A stretch of 64,000 nt of DNA from Paenibacillus baekrokdamisoli (GCF_003945345.1 NZ_AP019308.1:6452001-6516000), one strand, 5' to 3'. Positions 26,531-35,974 are shown, numbered from the stretch's first letter. The notes: a model not told the origin generated them from the sequence alone. A program made the numbers and translations.

Positions 26531-27343
26531 GTGCAAAAACCAATAAATAGAAGCTCACTCAGAATCTATGTCGGGAAAAAGTATTTTCGGTTCAAACGCT
26601 ACTGGCATTGGTATGCGCGTAGAAATAAATTCGCTACTACAAGAAATGAGAACGCTCTACTTCCACATATCATATCTGAACATAAGACCCCATTAATCAG
26701 GCAGCTGAAAGAAGTAGATATGTGGCTGCAGCACAATAAAGTAAAGAACCTGCATATTGCTTCGAAACGTTTAAACAGAATCATAATTAAACCAGGTGAA
26801 ACCTTCTCTTATTGGCGCTTTATTGGCAATACCACCAAAAGAAAAGGGTATGTGGACGGCATGATTTTGTTTTATGGGAAGGTGATAACGGGTATCGGAG
26901 GTGGCTTGTGTCAGCTATCAAATTTAATCTATTGGATGACGCTTCATTCTCCATTAACGGTTACAGAGAGATATCGACACAGCTATGATGTATTTCCTGA
27001 TTCGCAGCGCAGTCAACCCTTTGGAAGCGGGGCAACATGCGCTTATAACTATTTGGATTTGCAGATCGAGAATCAAACCAATCAAACGTACCAATTGGTT
27101 ATTTATTTGACTGACACCCATTTAGTTGGGGAATGGAGAGCGGATCTTCCAGAAACAAGAGCTTATGAAGTCTATGAAAAGGAACACTGGATCACGCAAG
27201 AGTATTGGGGTGGTTATAGTAGGCATAATACGATATTCAGAAAAGTGTTCAATATGGATAATGAACTGATCTGCGACGAGTTCATCACTGAGAATCACGC
27301 GATCATGATGTATGAACCATTATTAACTTCGGGGAATTCCTGA
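26531..27343 (+). CDS. vanW: VanW-family protein
   Basis: About 270 residues. The VanW core is clear: RIIIKPGETFSYWRFIG, KGYVDGMILFYGKVITGIGG, GLCQLSNLIYWMTLHSPL, ERYRHSYDVFPDSQRSQPFG. GTG 26531 is chosen for the AAAAAGGAGAGG immediately upstream; the frame is open 14 codons earlier. VanW occurs in some vancomycin-resistance clusters but also widely alone, and its function is unknown. No vanA/B-like ligase is present here, so no resistance is implied. Confidence 0.85.
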   Translation: MQKPINRSSLRIYVGKKYFRFKRYWHWYARRNKFATTRNENALLPHIISEHKTPLIRQLKEVDMWLQHNKVKNLHIASKRLNRIIIKPGETFSYWRFIGNTTKRKGYVDGMILFYGKVITGIGGGLCQLSNLIYWMTLHSPLTVTERYRHSYDVFPDSQRSQPFGSGATCAYNYLDLQIENQTNQTYQLVIYLTDTHLVGEWRADLPETRAYEVYEKEHWITQEYWGGYSRHNTIFRKVFNMDNELICDEFITENHAIMMYEPLLTSGNS

Positions 27344-27390
27344 ATTCGTATGAATATATATCTTATGGGAGCACGGAATGGAGGATATAA

Positions 27391-27960
27391 ATGAAAACAA
27401 TCATCTATATGGTAAGGCATGCAGAGTCACCTTTTGAATTTGGTCAAGAAAGAACTCGGGGGCTTTCGGAAGAAGGTATTGCAGCCGCGAAGCGAGTCGC
27501 CAGATTGTTCACGGATATTGATGTCCATTATATGGCATCGAGTCCCTATACTAGAGCGAAGCAAACGATTCAATACATAGCGGAGCATAAGTGCTTACCT
27601 ATTGTAGAGTACGAGGAGCTCGTCGAGCGACCGATCAAAGGCTTGGATTATAAAGCGCCATGGGATGAACTTTATGAAGCAATACGTAAATCCTTTGTTG
27701 ATAAGGATTTCGCTTTAGAGGGTGGAGAAACGACAAGGAGCGTACAACAAAGATCTATACCCATTATTGAGAGAATTCTAGAGGAACAACGGGGGAACAA
27801 TATCGTCATAGGTACACATGGCAATATAATGACCATCATAATGAATCACTATGACGATAAGTACGGATTTGAGTTTTGGAACTCCACCTCGAAACCTGAT
27901 ATATACCGAATGACATTTAATCAGAATCAATTGGAGTGTGTAGAGAGGATATGGAAATAG
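27391..27960 (+). CDS. Histidine phosphatase-family protein (phosphoglycerate mutase-like)
   Basis: 189 residues. The N-terminal catalytic motif is MVRHAES (His10 on strand 1), then the usual S-S-P-Y-x-R-A-x-Q-T (ASSPYTRAKQTIQYIAE). The second catalytic His is in VIGTHGNIMTIIMNHYD. Intact, unlike the truncated relative at 18434-18826. ATG 27391 follows GGAGGATATAA. The substrate is unknown. Confidence 0.88.
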   Translation: MKTIIYMVRHAESPFEFGQERTRGLSEEGIAAAKRVARLFTDIDVHYMASSPYTRAKQTIQYIAEHKCLPIVEYEELVERPIKGLDYKAPWDELYEAIRKSFVDKDFALEGGETTRSVQQRSIPIIERILEEQRGNNIVIGTHGNIMTIIMNHYDDKYGFEFWNSTSKPDIYRMTFNQNQLECVERIWK

Positions 27961-28013
27961 ACAATTTCGGTATGCACATGCAAATAGAGCCGAAGAAGAC
28001 CCAAAACCTAATC

Positions 28014-28066
28014 AAAAAGGACGACTTTCAATTCAAAAATCGAATTGATGGTCGTCCTTTTTTTGA
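28014..28066 (+). terminator. Terminator after the histidine phosphatase gene
   Basis: AAAAAGGACGAC and GTCGTCCTTTTTTT form a strong stem, with an inner CAATTC/GAATTG helix. The A-run and T-run make it usable from both sides. Confidence 0.85.
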
Positions 28067-28108
28067 AAGCTTCTAAAAACCGTAAGTTTTTCATTGGCCT
28101 CGAATCAT

Positions 28109-28699
28109 TTATCCCTTAACCTGCAATCCACCTAATATAAAAGCAGTGATATCCTCAATCATCTCATCAATTGAGACCTGATCATCAACTTTCATTACTT
28201 TCCAGTAGTCTGAATCTTGGTGAAATAACAGCGTTCCGACGGTCGACATTAACGCCGTATCGAGCGAACGATAGTGGAATACGCCATGTTTGCGTCCTTC
28301 TACAAGCCAATGCTGCAGTAAATTCCATATCGGTACTACATGCTCCCGGATTTTATGAACGCGGGGTGTATTCATTATGACTTCCTGCTGAATGATGCTT
28401 ATTAGCTCTGGATCTTTTCCACGAAACCGTGTAACTTCACTTATGATAAATTTAAGCCCTTCTAATGGATCCATCTCTCGGTCCATAGCCGCAATCATTT
28501 CATTAGGGAAAAAAAATGAATCAAATAATGCAGGAAACATATTTTCCTTACCGCCAAAATGATAGGACACGAGTGCAACATTCACACCTGCTTCTTCGCA
28601 TATCTGCCTCACTGTCGTTCCATCGAATCCCTTAGTCGCGAACAATTTCCTTGCAGCCAGCAATATTCGCATTTTACTATCATTATCAGGTATAGTCAT
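28109..28699 (-). CDS. TetR-family repressor, probably of the adjacent exporter
   Basis: 196 residues with an N-terminal TetR HTH (RILLAARKLFATKGFDGTTV, RQICEEAGVNVALVSYHFGG) and a TetR_C-like ligand domain. It is the second gene of a minus-strand pair with the ABC-2 permease (18 bp gap), behind a promoter with two AAACnnTTGTTT palindromes (29901-29930) that it likely binds. Confidence 0.88.
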   Translation of the reverse strand: MTIPDNDSKMRILLAARKLFATKGFDGTTVRQICEEAGVNVALVSYHFGGKENMFPALFDSFFFPNEMIAAMDREMDPLEGLKFIISEVTRFRGKDPELISIIQQEVIMNTPRVHKIREHVVPIWNLLQHWLVEGRKHGVFHYRSLDTALMSTVGTLLFHQDSDYWKVMKVDDQVSIDEMIEDITAFILGGLQVKG

Positions 28700-28717
28700 T
28701 CTATTCCTCCTTCTAAA

Positions 28718-29875
28718 TTAGCTCTGTTTCGCAACAACCCCGGATGGCTGTAAAACTGGCTGACGTTTTAGTGCAACAGCAAGGGCGCTAATTATGATCG
28801 CCACTGTGGTAATCAGAAGAAGTGCACCCACTTCGCTTCCTACCCCTGGCCCACCAAATAGTGTATTCATCGCGCCTTCAACCGCATAAGTAGCTGGAAG
28901 TACGTTGCCAAGTCCAACAAAGAAGCCCGACAGCAATTCACGCGGCACAATAGCACCGGATGTAACAAGCTGCGCCGACAATAAAATAATATTAAACAGC
29001 ATGCCGGTCAGACCGAATAGATACAGGAACATCTGGGATACAAACATGAAAGTAACCACGAATAGAAATTGGAACAACCACAGTTGCAGGAATCCTTGTT
29101 CAGTCTGCCCGCCGAACGCTACAATTAGCGACGAACCAACCAGAGATACAATGATTGCAGCCAATACATTAATTACACTCCTTGCACCGAATCGGTTCCA
29201 ACGTCCAACATGCGCTCGAATAGCCATTGCTGACTGCTCGATATTCATTCCCATGATCATTGCACCGACAAAAGAAGCCAGCACCAACATCATCGGTGCC
29301 ATTTGATTATTCATTCCCTTTACTGCATTTACTGTTTGAATATCACTCGTTACACGCGACGACAATCCCTGTGCTGCTGCTGCTGCCTGTTCAGACGGCA
29401 TATTAGCAGCTCCTAGAGCGGACTCTACCCCTGCGGCTACTGCATTTTGATTCACCTGAGAGGTAACTGTCGTTGCAACTCCACTCATAATGCTCTTAAT
29501 TAATGCCGGATTCGAACCATTAATAAAATATTTCACTGCTGCTTGACTATCTGCTGCAGATGCTTTCGATGTGAAATCCGCTGGAATATAGATAATCATT
29601 TGCAAATCGCGTTCATCTAACTGACGTTTCGCGTCTTCCAGATTATCAATCTGTGACATTTGAAAAGGGAGTTCTTTCTCCAGCTTGCCCGCGACTTGTT
29701 GTCCCAATTGTTGATCCTCATTCACAATCGCAATGCTTAATTGATCAGTACGATCCGTTATACCATTATATCCTGTCATCCAAATAACTGAAAATATAAC
29801 TTGGAACATAATTGCCGTAATAATGCCTACCATTGTCGTAGGGCGCTTCATAAGTGCTTGTAATGCCTGTTTCAT
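28718..29875 (-). CDS. ABC-2/YhgE-Pip-type membrane exporter
   Basis: 385 residues: TM1 near residues 14-34, an extracellular loop of about 150 residues with IAIVNEDQQLGQQVAGKLEK, then five C-terminal helices of ABC-2 type. The YhgE/Pip and DUF3533 groups share this plan. No ATPase gene is adjacent, so it may act alone or use a distant ATPase. Likely role: efflux of a toxic compound that is sensed by the TetR protein encoded in the same operon. Confidence 0.78.
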   Translation of the reverse strand: MKQALQALMKRPTTMVGIITAIMFQVIFSVIWMTGYNGITDRTDQLSIAIVNEDQQLGQQVAGKLEKELPFQMSQIDNLEDAKRQLDERDLQMIIYIPADFTSKASAADSQAAVKYFINGSNPALIKSIMSGVATTVTSQVNQNAVAAGVESALGAANMPSEQAAAAAQGLSSRVTSDIQTVNAVKGMNNQMAPMMLVLASFVGAMIMGMNIEQSAMAIRAHVGRWNRFGARSVINVLAAIIVSLVGSSLIVAFGGQTEQGFLQLWLFQFLFVVTFMFVSQMFLYLFGLTGMLFNIILLSAQLVTSGAIVPRELLSGFFVGLGNVLPATYAVEGAMNTLFGGPGVGSEVGALLLITTVAIIISALAVALKRQPVLQPSGVVAKQS

Positions 29876-29900
29876 TTTGTCATCACTCCTAGTTATCTTT

Positions 29901-29930
29901 TTTAAACGTTTGTTTTAAACAATTGTTTAA
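29901..29930 (-). promoter_or_regulatory. Tandem palindromic operator for the TetR protein
   Basis: Two adjacent palindromic 12-mers, AAACGTTTGTTT and AAACAATTGTTT, lie 20-50 bp upstream of the permease start, in the TTTAAAC-rich promoter. Confidence 0.6.
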
Positions 29931-30169
29931 ATTCTCTGTTTGTATTATATTCGACAAACAATTTGATTGTCAATTTTATTTTCTTCACAACAAATTATGT
30001 CTGTCTTAGTCAATCACAAAAGGCCGCCCTGATTTCTGAGGCCACTGAAAAAGTCCAGAATCAAAGGAGGTTAGTTATTTATAAAGGGTTTTGTGAAGAG
30101 CTGAAGAATACGTATACTTTAAACAAACTACTTTTAAAAAAGGGTGAATCCCGATGATAGGTAGATTAG

Positions 30170-30373
30170 CTTCGAAAAGCTCAACATTTCGTTATTGAAG
30201 AAGAGCAAGAGATTGCCGCTTGTGCGGGTGCATTTATTAAAGACGACCCATTCAGCTTCATCACAGCAATTCCAGTCGATGAAATACTTATGTATATGGC
30301 TTTGATTTTGACTATATATTCGGCCTATAACTACATTAAGAATAACTATCACATGCTCAGACTTGATTCTTGA
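30170..30373 (+). pseudogene. Remnant, possibly the C-terminus of a CDP-alcohol phosphatidyltransferase
   Basis: The frame at 30176 reads ITAIPVDEILMYMALILTIY, then SAYNYIKNNYHMLRLDS and TGA. PgsA-type phosphatidyltransferases end with a similar VPFDxxxxxxAxxxTIYSGxxYxxKN pattern. An in-frame TAG stands at 30167-30169 and no catalytic DG-x2-AR motif is present, so this is a fragment. The short open frame at 29963-30157 upstream is also probably degenerate. Confidence 0.4.
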
Positions 30374-30399
30374 TTTAAGAATGGAAGGAGGGATGATAG

Positions 30400-31104
30400 T
30401 TGGGTTTAATTCTTTGGGTTAGTTTCCTTGTTTTATTATTAGTGTCGTATGTTGACCAAAGAAAAACCATGGATGCAAAAAACTGGCTAATGGTTATTGG
30501 GGTGTATTTCGTTTGTGAATTTTCTGTCAATCTCTTTGGTTTGGTGATTCCTGTTGGTTTTATAATTGCATTATTGTATGTGAAAAAGAAGATAAACTTC
30601 CCTTTATCAAAAGCTCTTATTTTTGGATTGATTTCCGTCTATGCCATTTCCTACGCCCCTAAGATTACTTTTAACCAAATTAAAGAAATTTCTCAAACTA
30701 GTCGTTATTCAAATGAATTTAATCAAATTAAATCCGTATCTAATTTTTCCTCAGAGTCAGATATTAATGCTGTGCTTAAAACGGCTGCAGAAGGTTTAAA
30801 AGATAAAAATCCCGCGTCCGAAATACGAATAGAAGATCCTCATGTTACATTCAGTATATGGGCTCTCAATCATAAAAATATTGCAATTAAAGACTTAGAT
30901 TGGTTATGGTATGAGGCCCCAAGGGAATTACATTATTATTGGCAATCCAATCGTCCTGAACCATTGATTGATATGGAATATGTTATTTTTCATGATGTTG
31001 GGTACATGGGTGTTTTTCAAAGGGATGATACAAACAGTCCATTTTATCTTCGAACGATCTATGAGTTTGATAGACTTAAAATGAATAATGTGTCAATACC
31101 TTAA
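30400..31104 (+). CDS. Membrane protein with soluble C-terminal domain, unknown function
   Basis: 234 residues. About four hydrophobic helices lie in the first 90 residues (LILWVSFLVLLLVSYVD, LMVIGVYFVCEF, LFGLVIPVGFIIALLYV, ALIFGLISVYAISYA). A polar domain follows with an aromatic patch (WLWYEAPRELHYYWQSNR). TTG 30400 follows GGAAGGAGGGATGA. No family recognised. Confidence 0.65.
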   Translation: MGLILWVSFLVLLLVSYVDQRKTMDAKNWLMVIGVYFVCEFSVNLFGLVIPVGFIIALLYVKKKINFPLSKALIFGLISVYAISYAPKITFNQIKEISQTSRYSNEFNQIKSVSNFSSESDINAVLKTAAEGLKDKNPASEIRIEDPHVTFSIWALNHKNIAIKDLDWLWYEAPRELHYYWQSNRPEPLIDMEYVIFHDVGYMGVFQRDDTNSPFYLRTIYEFDRLKMNNVSIP

Positions 31105-31212
31105 CCTGATGATGCTCCTGAAAGTCGATATCTTGCTTCCCATATAAGTGAAAGTAGATATAAGGAGAAAGCAACAACGAGGGATAGGATCCGAAAAGAG
31201 GATGTGATCTTG

Positions 31213-32643
31213 ATGAAAGAGATACAAACGGATTATCCAGAGAATCATGGTCTTTCTTCTAGGTCATTACTTATGTTTTTCTCACGTATGGAACAATTAA
31301 ATCTCCATGTAAATAGTTTTGTTCTCTTGCAAAATGGCAAAGCTACGGCTCAGTTCTATAGAAAGCCTTATCGTAAAGAACGTCCCCAACTCTTATTTTC
31401 ACTCAGCAAGAGCTTTACATCCATTGCAATCGGAATTGCTCGAGATGAAGGATACCTGGACTTAAGTGAATCCGTTATATCATTTTTTCCAGACAAATTG
31501 CCAGATTCGATATCGGAGAACTTGTCGCAAATGACGATACATCATCTTTTATCCATGAATGCTGGTCATCATGATAATATTTATGGCTATGTGGCACAAG
31601 AAACCGATTGGGTTAAGGCATTTTTATCGGCTGAAGTAGAGCATAGGCCAGGAACCTATTACCGCTATAGTACACATTCAACCTACATGTTATCGGCTAT
31701 AATCGAAAAAGTTACCGCCCAACCTTTAACCGATTATCTCATGCCTCGCTTGTTTGAGCCCTTGGGTATCTCACGACCATCGTGGGAAACTTGTCCGATG
31801 GGTGTTGCTGCTGGAGGAATGGGACTCAGTATTCCAACCGAAGGTATAGCTAAATTCGGTCAGATGCTGCTTAACAAAGGGGTATTCAATGGACAAAGAA
31901 TTGTTTCAGAGTCCTACATAGATCTGGCAACCAAAGAGCAAAGCGATACAAGAAGAGACGAAGAAAGAATTGATTTCTCACAAGGCTATGGGTATCAGTT
32001 TTTCTTGTGTCGTGATGGATGCTTCATGGGGAATGGCGGGTACGGCCAATTTTGCTTTGTAGCGCCACAATCCAATATTGTTATCGCAGGTACATCAAGC
32101 TTCTCAAGTATGAAACAGCTTCAGACACTGCTCGATCTCTTTTATGAACATATCCTCGGGAATATAAACAAAGATGTTCTGCAAAGTAAGGCTGATCAGC
32201 AATCGTTACAGAAATATCTTTCAGCTATGACTTATCCGTTCACCAAACCGCAGTCGCCATCTATCAATTGCATACAATTACAAGACCGTCACTATTCATT
32301 AAAGGATAATCCCCAGCATATCTCGCAGCTTAGCTTTTTTTCAAAAGATGAGCACGTAGAGTTTCAAATGACCTATGAGGACGAGACTGTTAAGTCATAT
32401 AAATGTGAATTGGATTGTCTAGTCACCTCAAGTGATCTATTTGTTAAGGATTTAGCTCTACATCAACAAGAGGTAGTTACTCATGCCTGTTGGAAGGAAG
32501 CAAACAAACTAATCATTACGAGAGTGTACATTGAAACACCGTACGTGGTTACGTACTCTATTTCATTCACTGATAACAGGGTAGAGTTAATTTGTACTTC
32601 TAATGTGTCTGAAGAATATAAATTGCTCGGAATTTTAGTTTAA
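31213..32643 (+). CDS. Serine hydrolase of the class C beta-lactamase-related family
   Basis: About 476 residues. The serine beta-lactamase/DD-peptidase-like fold shows SLSKSFTS (catalytic S-x-x-K), YRYSTHSTYML (Y-S-x), and a GNGGYGQFCFV late motif (H/K-T-G position). The last 130 residues form a separate domain. No signal peptide, so it is cytoplasmic; esterase or amidase activity is more likely than beta-lactam hydrolysis. ATG 31213 follows GAGGATGTGATCTTG; GTG 31204 is an alternative. Confidence 0.82.
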   Translation: MKEIQTDYPENHGLSSRSLLMFFSRMEQLNLHVNSFVLLQNGKATAQFYRKPYRKERPQLLFSLSKSFTSIAIGIARDEGYLDLSESVISFFPDKLPDSISENLSQMTIHHLLSMNAGHHDNIYGYVAQETDWVKAFLSAEVEHRPGTYYRYSTHSTYMLSAIIEKVTAQPLTDYLMPRLFEPLGISRPSWETCPMGVAAGGMGLSIPTEGIAKFGQMLLNKGVFNGQRIVSESYIDLATKEQSDTRRDEERIDFSQGYGYQFFLCRDGCFMGNGGYGQFCFVAPQSNIVIAGTSSFSSMKQLQTLLDLFYEHILGNINKDVLQSKADQQSLQKYLSAMTYPFTKPQSPSINCIQLQDRHYSLKDNPQHISQLSFFSKDEHVEFQMTYEDETVKSYKCELDCLVTSSDLFVKDLALHQQEVVTHACWKEANKLIITRVYIETPYVVTYSISFTDNRVELICTSNVSEEYKLLGILV

Positions 32644-32659
32644 AGGAGGGACTTCGCCA

Positions 32660-33106
32660 ATGACCTTTAAAACCAAAAGAGATCGCTTTTTTATCAATTT
32701 GTGGGTGGGATTACTATTATTTATTAATGTGATCTTCCTTGTCCCCCTGATCTTCTCACCGCCGAAAGCAGGTGAGCTATTAACTGTCATCATTCTGGAT
32801 ATCATCATAACGGGATTTTTAGCTTGGATAGCCATCGATATAAAGTATGTATTGTTACAAGACCATTTGGTTGTAAAGGGTGGGTTGTTTAAGTCCAGGA
32901 TTCAATACCGGGATATAACCAGAATTACAAGAAACCCTAATATATGGGTAGGTTATAAAATCTTATTTTCTCAAGATGCATTGGAAGTTCACTATAAGAC
33001 AGGAATCTTGGGGAGTGTCATTATCTCTCCAGTCGATAAGGAATTATTCATTAATGAAATGAAAAAACGTAATGGGAATTTGAAAGTTGAAGGGGGAATT
33101 TACTGA
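32660..33106 (+). CDS. PH-domain (YyaB-like) membrane protein
   Basis: 148 residues: two N-terminal TM helices (NLWVGLLLFINVIFLVPLIF and LLTVIILDIIITGFLAWIA) and a C-terminal bacterial PH-like domain (YVLLQDHLVVKGGLFKSRIQ, IQYRDITRITRNPN, ALEVHYKTG, VIISPVDKELFINEMKKRN). It lies 16 bp after the serine hydrolase with AAAGGAGGGAC, so it is probably co-transcribed. Confidence 0.75.
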   Translation: MTFKTKRDRFFINLWVGLLLFINVIFLVPLIFSPPKAGELLTVIILDIIITGFLAWIAIDIKYVLLQDHLVVKGGLFKSRIQYRDITRITRNPNIWVGYKILFSQDALEVHYKTGILGSVIISPVDKELFINEMKKRNGNLKVEGGIY

Positions 33107-33130
33107 CATTGAGGAGGAATCAACGGAGTC

Positions 33131-33184
33131 ATGATGCTTTCTTTCGAAAAAGAATCAAGTAAATTTCAGGTCAGAGTTTGCTGA
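33131..33184 (+). pseudogene. Possible N-terminal stub of a NUDIX gene
   Basis: ATG 33131 behind GAGGAGGAA opens 17 codons (MMLSFEKESSKFQVRVC) then TGA. FxVRV near the N-terminus is common in NUDIX hydrolases. Nothing further of the fold is seen. Confidence 0.25.
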
Positions 33185-33318
33185 TCCTGTTGTTGATAAT
33201 TATAAGTAGATGGAAAAATACTGTATACGGACTCTTTTAATTTGTTCAAGGACATTTTTAATCTCTTTCCCCTCCCATAATCACAAACGCCTACATTATA
33301 CGGATACGCGTACCCTGC

Positions 33319-33470
33319 TTATTGAGTCAACAGATGGACAAAAAGCAAATTCGTTACAATGGCAAATCCTATCTCAGCAATTAAATTTGATGCTTCCGCA
33401 CCCACAATTTGAGCACCGATGATACGCCCCGTTTCATTTTCCGCGATAATTTTACTCGCGGATCGTTTAC
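33319..33470 (-). pseudogene. C-terminal remnant of a pyridine nucleotide-disulfide oxidoreductase
   Basis: On the minus strand the frame reads KIIAENETGRIIGAQIVGAE, then ASNLIAEIGFAIVTNLLFV and ends in TAA. This is the dimerisation domain of dihydrolipoamide dehydrogenase/mercuric reductase-type enzymes. The FAD and NAD domains are absent and an in-frame TAA lies just upstream. Confidence 0.7.
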
Positions 33471-33496
33471 GTTAGGATACATAAAAATAAAAGTGC

Positions 33497-33527
33497 TTGC
33501 TTTAGAGTGAACTCGAAAGTATATACT
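33497..33527 (+). promoter_or_regulatory. MerR-type promoter with 19-bp spacer and palindromic operator
   Basis: TTGCTT (33497-33502) and TATACT (33522-33527) are separated by 19 bp, the over-long spacing typical of MerR-controlled promoters. CTTTAGAGT-GA-ACTCGAAAG (33500-33519) is a near-perfect palindrome inside the spacer. The expected start of transcription falls on or next to the merR ATG at 33534. Confidence 0.7.
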
Positions 33528-33533
33528 GTTGTT

Positions 33534-33923
33534 ATGGAAAAGTTATTAACAATTCGACAGGTTGCTGACGTTACGGGTCTTAGTGTTCACACGTTGCGTT
33601 ATTACGAAAATATTGGTCTTCTTAGCTCAATCCATCGCAATAAAAATGGTTACCGCTGTTATTCAAAAGAAGACATCATCTGGATTGAGTTTTTGAATCG
33701 ACTGAAAGCCACAGGAATGCCAATCAACAAAATGCTCGAAATCGCCGAGCTAAGGTGGCGAGGCGATTCAACTTTAACTGAAAGGAGAATTCTTCTCGAG
33801 GAGCACTACAAAGAAGTTCAACAACATATGATTGAGCTTAACCAAAATTTGAATTTGCTTGCAGATAAGATCGTGACGTATAAGGTAATGGAGAAAAATT
33901 ACATGCTTAACATAACAGAATGA
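33534..33923 (+). CDS. MerR-family regulator
   Basis: About 129 residues: MerR HTH (LLTIRQVADVTGLSVHTLRY, YYENIGLLSSIHRNKNGYR), then a coiled-coil dimerisation helix (LLEEHYKEVQQHMIELNQNL) and a short tail without Cys ligands, so a drug or stress sensor rather than a metal sensor. The frame is open from 33507, but that would put the operator inside the gene. ATG 33534 gives the family N-terminus. The MFS gene follows. Confidence 0.85.
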   Translation: MEKLLTIRQVADVTGLSVHTLRYYENIGLLSSIHRNKNGYRCYSKEDIIWIEFLNRLKATGMPINKMLEIAELRWRGDSTLTERRILLEEHYKEVQQHMIELNQNLNLLADKIVTYKVMEKNYMLNITE

Positions 33924-34043
33924 GTCTGACCATAATATCCATCAACCATTGGGTATTGTTTGGTCGCCAATTCATGAAATACATTTTATCCCTTACATGT
34001 ATTTTGTTGTTTATTCATTGAAACTAAGGAGAATTTTAATTCT

Positions 34044-35234
34044 ATGAAAAAGTCATATATTTCCTCTATCATCGCCATCGGCATATTTGGAATAATTAAT
34101 ACCGAACTTGGCGTTGTGGGTACTTTACCACAGATTACTCAGCACTTCCGAATCAGTGTTTCGCAAGCAGGATTACTTGTAAGTCTGTTCGCTCTCGTCA
34201 TTGCCATTTTCGGTCCATTTATGACTTTATTATTTTCAGGGGTAAATCGCAAAAATATCTTGGCTGGAGTACTTGCTATTTTTGCAATATCTAATCTTGG
34301 CTCAGCATTCGCCCCCAACTACACGGTTCTATTACTTTTTCGAATTCTACCTGCTTTTCTTCATCCCGTTTATTTTTCGGTCGCTTTTACGGCGGCTGCG
34401 AGTTCTGTCCCAAAAGATCAAAGTACCAAAGCAGTGGCCAAAGTATTTACTGGCGTGACTGTAGGAATGGTCTTAGGAATTCCGATCACTTCATTTATTG
34501 GAAATCAATTTTCTCTTGAATCATCATTTTTATTCTCAGCGGTTATCAATGCTATTACATGTATGAGTATTTTAAGCTGGATCCCCTCCATGCCAGTAAA
34601 AGAAAAAATGTCCTATGGGAAACAATTGAAAGTTTTGGTAAAACCCCAATTATGGCTTAATATTGCAACTGCATGTTTGATTATGGCAGCTTTATTCGCC
34701 GTATACAGCTATTTTGCAGAATATCTAGGGAAAGTGACAAACATGAAGGGTACAACGATAAGTGTCATGTTAATTCTATTTGGAGCGAGTGGTGTTTACG
34801 GCAATATACAAGCTGGTAAACTATTAAGTAAAAGCATCGTTAAAACTACCATTTTTTATCCTTTGGTATTGGGAATGATCTATTTATTGATATTTTATGC
34901 GGGAACCTACACGATTCCGATGATTGTTATTATCATTGCATGGGGAGTTGTTTTCACAAGCGGTCTCATAATAAGCCAGACTTGGCTAACCTCTGAGGCC
35001 TCAGAAGCGCCTGAGTTTGCAAATAGCTTGTTTGTATCTTTTGGAAATCTAGGTGTCTCATTAGGTACCACCTCGGGGGGGTGGTTTCTATCCCAGATGG
35101 GAACGCATCAGATTATATGGAGCGGTGTATTGTTTCTGATGCTTGCTTTCATCTGCATTGGATTAAAAATCAGGCTTTTTGATCCGAAACGGGATAAAAT
35201 TTTACTAGTAAAGAATATCACCAGCAACGAATGA
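34044..35234 (+). CDS. MFS transporter, DHA1 (AraJ/sugar-efflux-like) family
   Basis: 396 residues, 12 predicted helices. Signatures: NTELGVVGTLPQITQHFRIS in TM1 region, SQAGLLVSLFALVIAIFGPF, RILPAFLHPVYFSVAFTAAA, and a motif C-like GVTVGMVLGIPITSFIG. It follows the MerR gene by 120 bp and is the likely target of that regulator. ATG 34044 follows AAGGAGAATTTT. Confidence 0.88.
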   Translation: MKKSYISSIIAIGIFGIINTELGVVGTLPQITQHFRISVSQAGLLVSLFALVIAIFGPFMTLLFSGVNRKNILAGVLAIFAISNLGSAFAPNYTVLLLFRILPAFLHPVYFSVAFTAAASSVPKDQSTKAVAKVFTGVTVGMVLGIPITSFIGNQFSLESSFLFSAVINAITCMSILSWIPSMPVKEKMSYGKQLKVLVKPQLWLNIATACLIMAALFAVYSYFAEYLGKVTNMKGTTISVMLILFGASGVYGNIQAGKLLSKSIVKTTIFYPLVLGMIYLLIFYAGTYTIPMIVIIIAWGVVFTSGLIISQTWLTSEASEAPEFANSLFVSFGNLGVSLGTTSGGWFLSQMGTHQIIWSGVLFLMLAFICIGLKIRLFDPKRDKILLVKNITSNE

Positions 35235-35868
35235 ACGCTGGCTCAATGGCCCTTATCGGCGACGAGCCCGACCGAGGGCTCCGTCGTCACGCTCTCTTCC
35301 GCAATTTCCAAGACCACTTGACTTATAATCTGGATTTACTCTATTTCCTTTGCAATGATAAGCGCATACCCGAGGTCATACGTAATGAGGCGCGGCAATG
35401 GGGGTTGCCGGCTGACGAATATACGGATTTCGGAGGCTGGTCTCCACAGCTTACATCCGCAAAGCGCGGAGAATGATTTCGGACCTAGTGATGACTGAAG
35501 ACGACTGCCGTGGCTACCTACCTCAAAGTGTCCGATCCCGCTGGGCTCGCCGCTTATCAGATGGACTCTCACAACTGCCGGCGCATCGTCATTGATGGCC
35601 GTTGCATCAATGAAGGCAACGTTGAGGTTCGTCCTTCCGGCCCCTCCCCAATTTCGTACTGATCCATCATTCCCAAGTGCGAAGAATGCCTCAACCTGCT
35701 GGTGCCCGTCCGCCTCTCCTCCTGCCATATCGCGTTCGGCTCGATCCGGATGGAGCTAGTGTTCATGACCCTGGGACAATTGGCGGCTACCGCAGCGGCG
35801 CTAGCCATCCAGCACGGCACATCGATTCAGGATGTCGATTACGCCGATCTTATTACATTTTATTCGGT
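35231..35868 (+). pseudogene. FAD-dependent oxidoreductase gene, C-terminal part with frameshifts
   Basis: Consecutive fragments in different frames rebuild the tail of a FAD_oxidored-type protein: LLYFLCNDKRIPEVIRNEAR and GLPADEYTDFGGWSPQL (frame of 35231), then RMISDLVMTEDDCR, then AAYQMDSHNCRRIVIDGRC and NEGNVEVRPSG, then SSCHIAFGSIRMELVFMTLG and AATAAALAIQHGTSIQDVDY. The N-terminal FAD domain is missing and several frameshifts are needed, so it is dead. The higher GC content differs from the neighbours. The remnant ends at a TAACGGG repeat. Confidence 0.75.
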
Positions 35869-35870
35869 AC

Positions 35871-35963
35871 CCTGCCCGTTACTTGAACTAAGAAAAAGGA
35901 GCCTTCATACGGCAAGCTCCTCCACTATCGTTCCTAAGTTAGTTGAACTTTTCCAGCAATAAC
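35871..35963 (-). repeat. TAACGGG-bounded dispersed repeat, copy C (minus strand)
   Basis: Read on the minus strand: AACTTAGGAACGATAGTGGAG, GAGCTTGCCGTATGAAGGC, TCCTTTTTCTTAGTTCAAG and TAACGGGCAGG. It matches copies A and B in both flanks and interior. It abuts the broken FAD oxidoreductase. Confidence 0.75.
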
Positions 35964-35974
35964 TATTCCCTCGT

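Noticed and set aside
26531..27343. Vancomycin resistance implied by VanW
   Set aside because: No vanH, D-Ala-D-Lac ligase, vanX or VanRS genes are near; stand-alone VanW proteins are common.
33210..33422. A 70-codon + strand ORF
   Set aside because: Antisense to the oxidoreductase remnant, with no ribosome-binding site.
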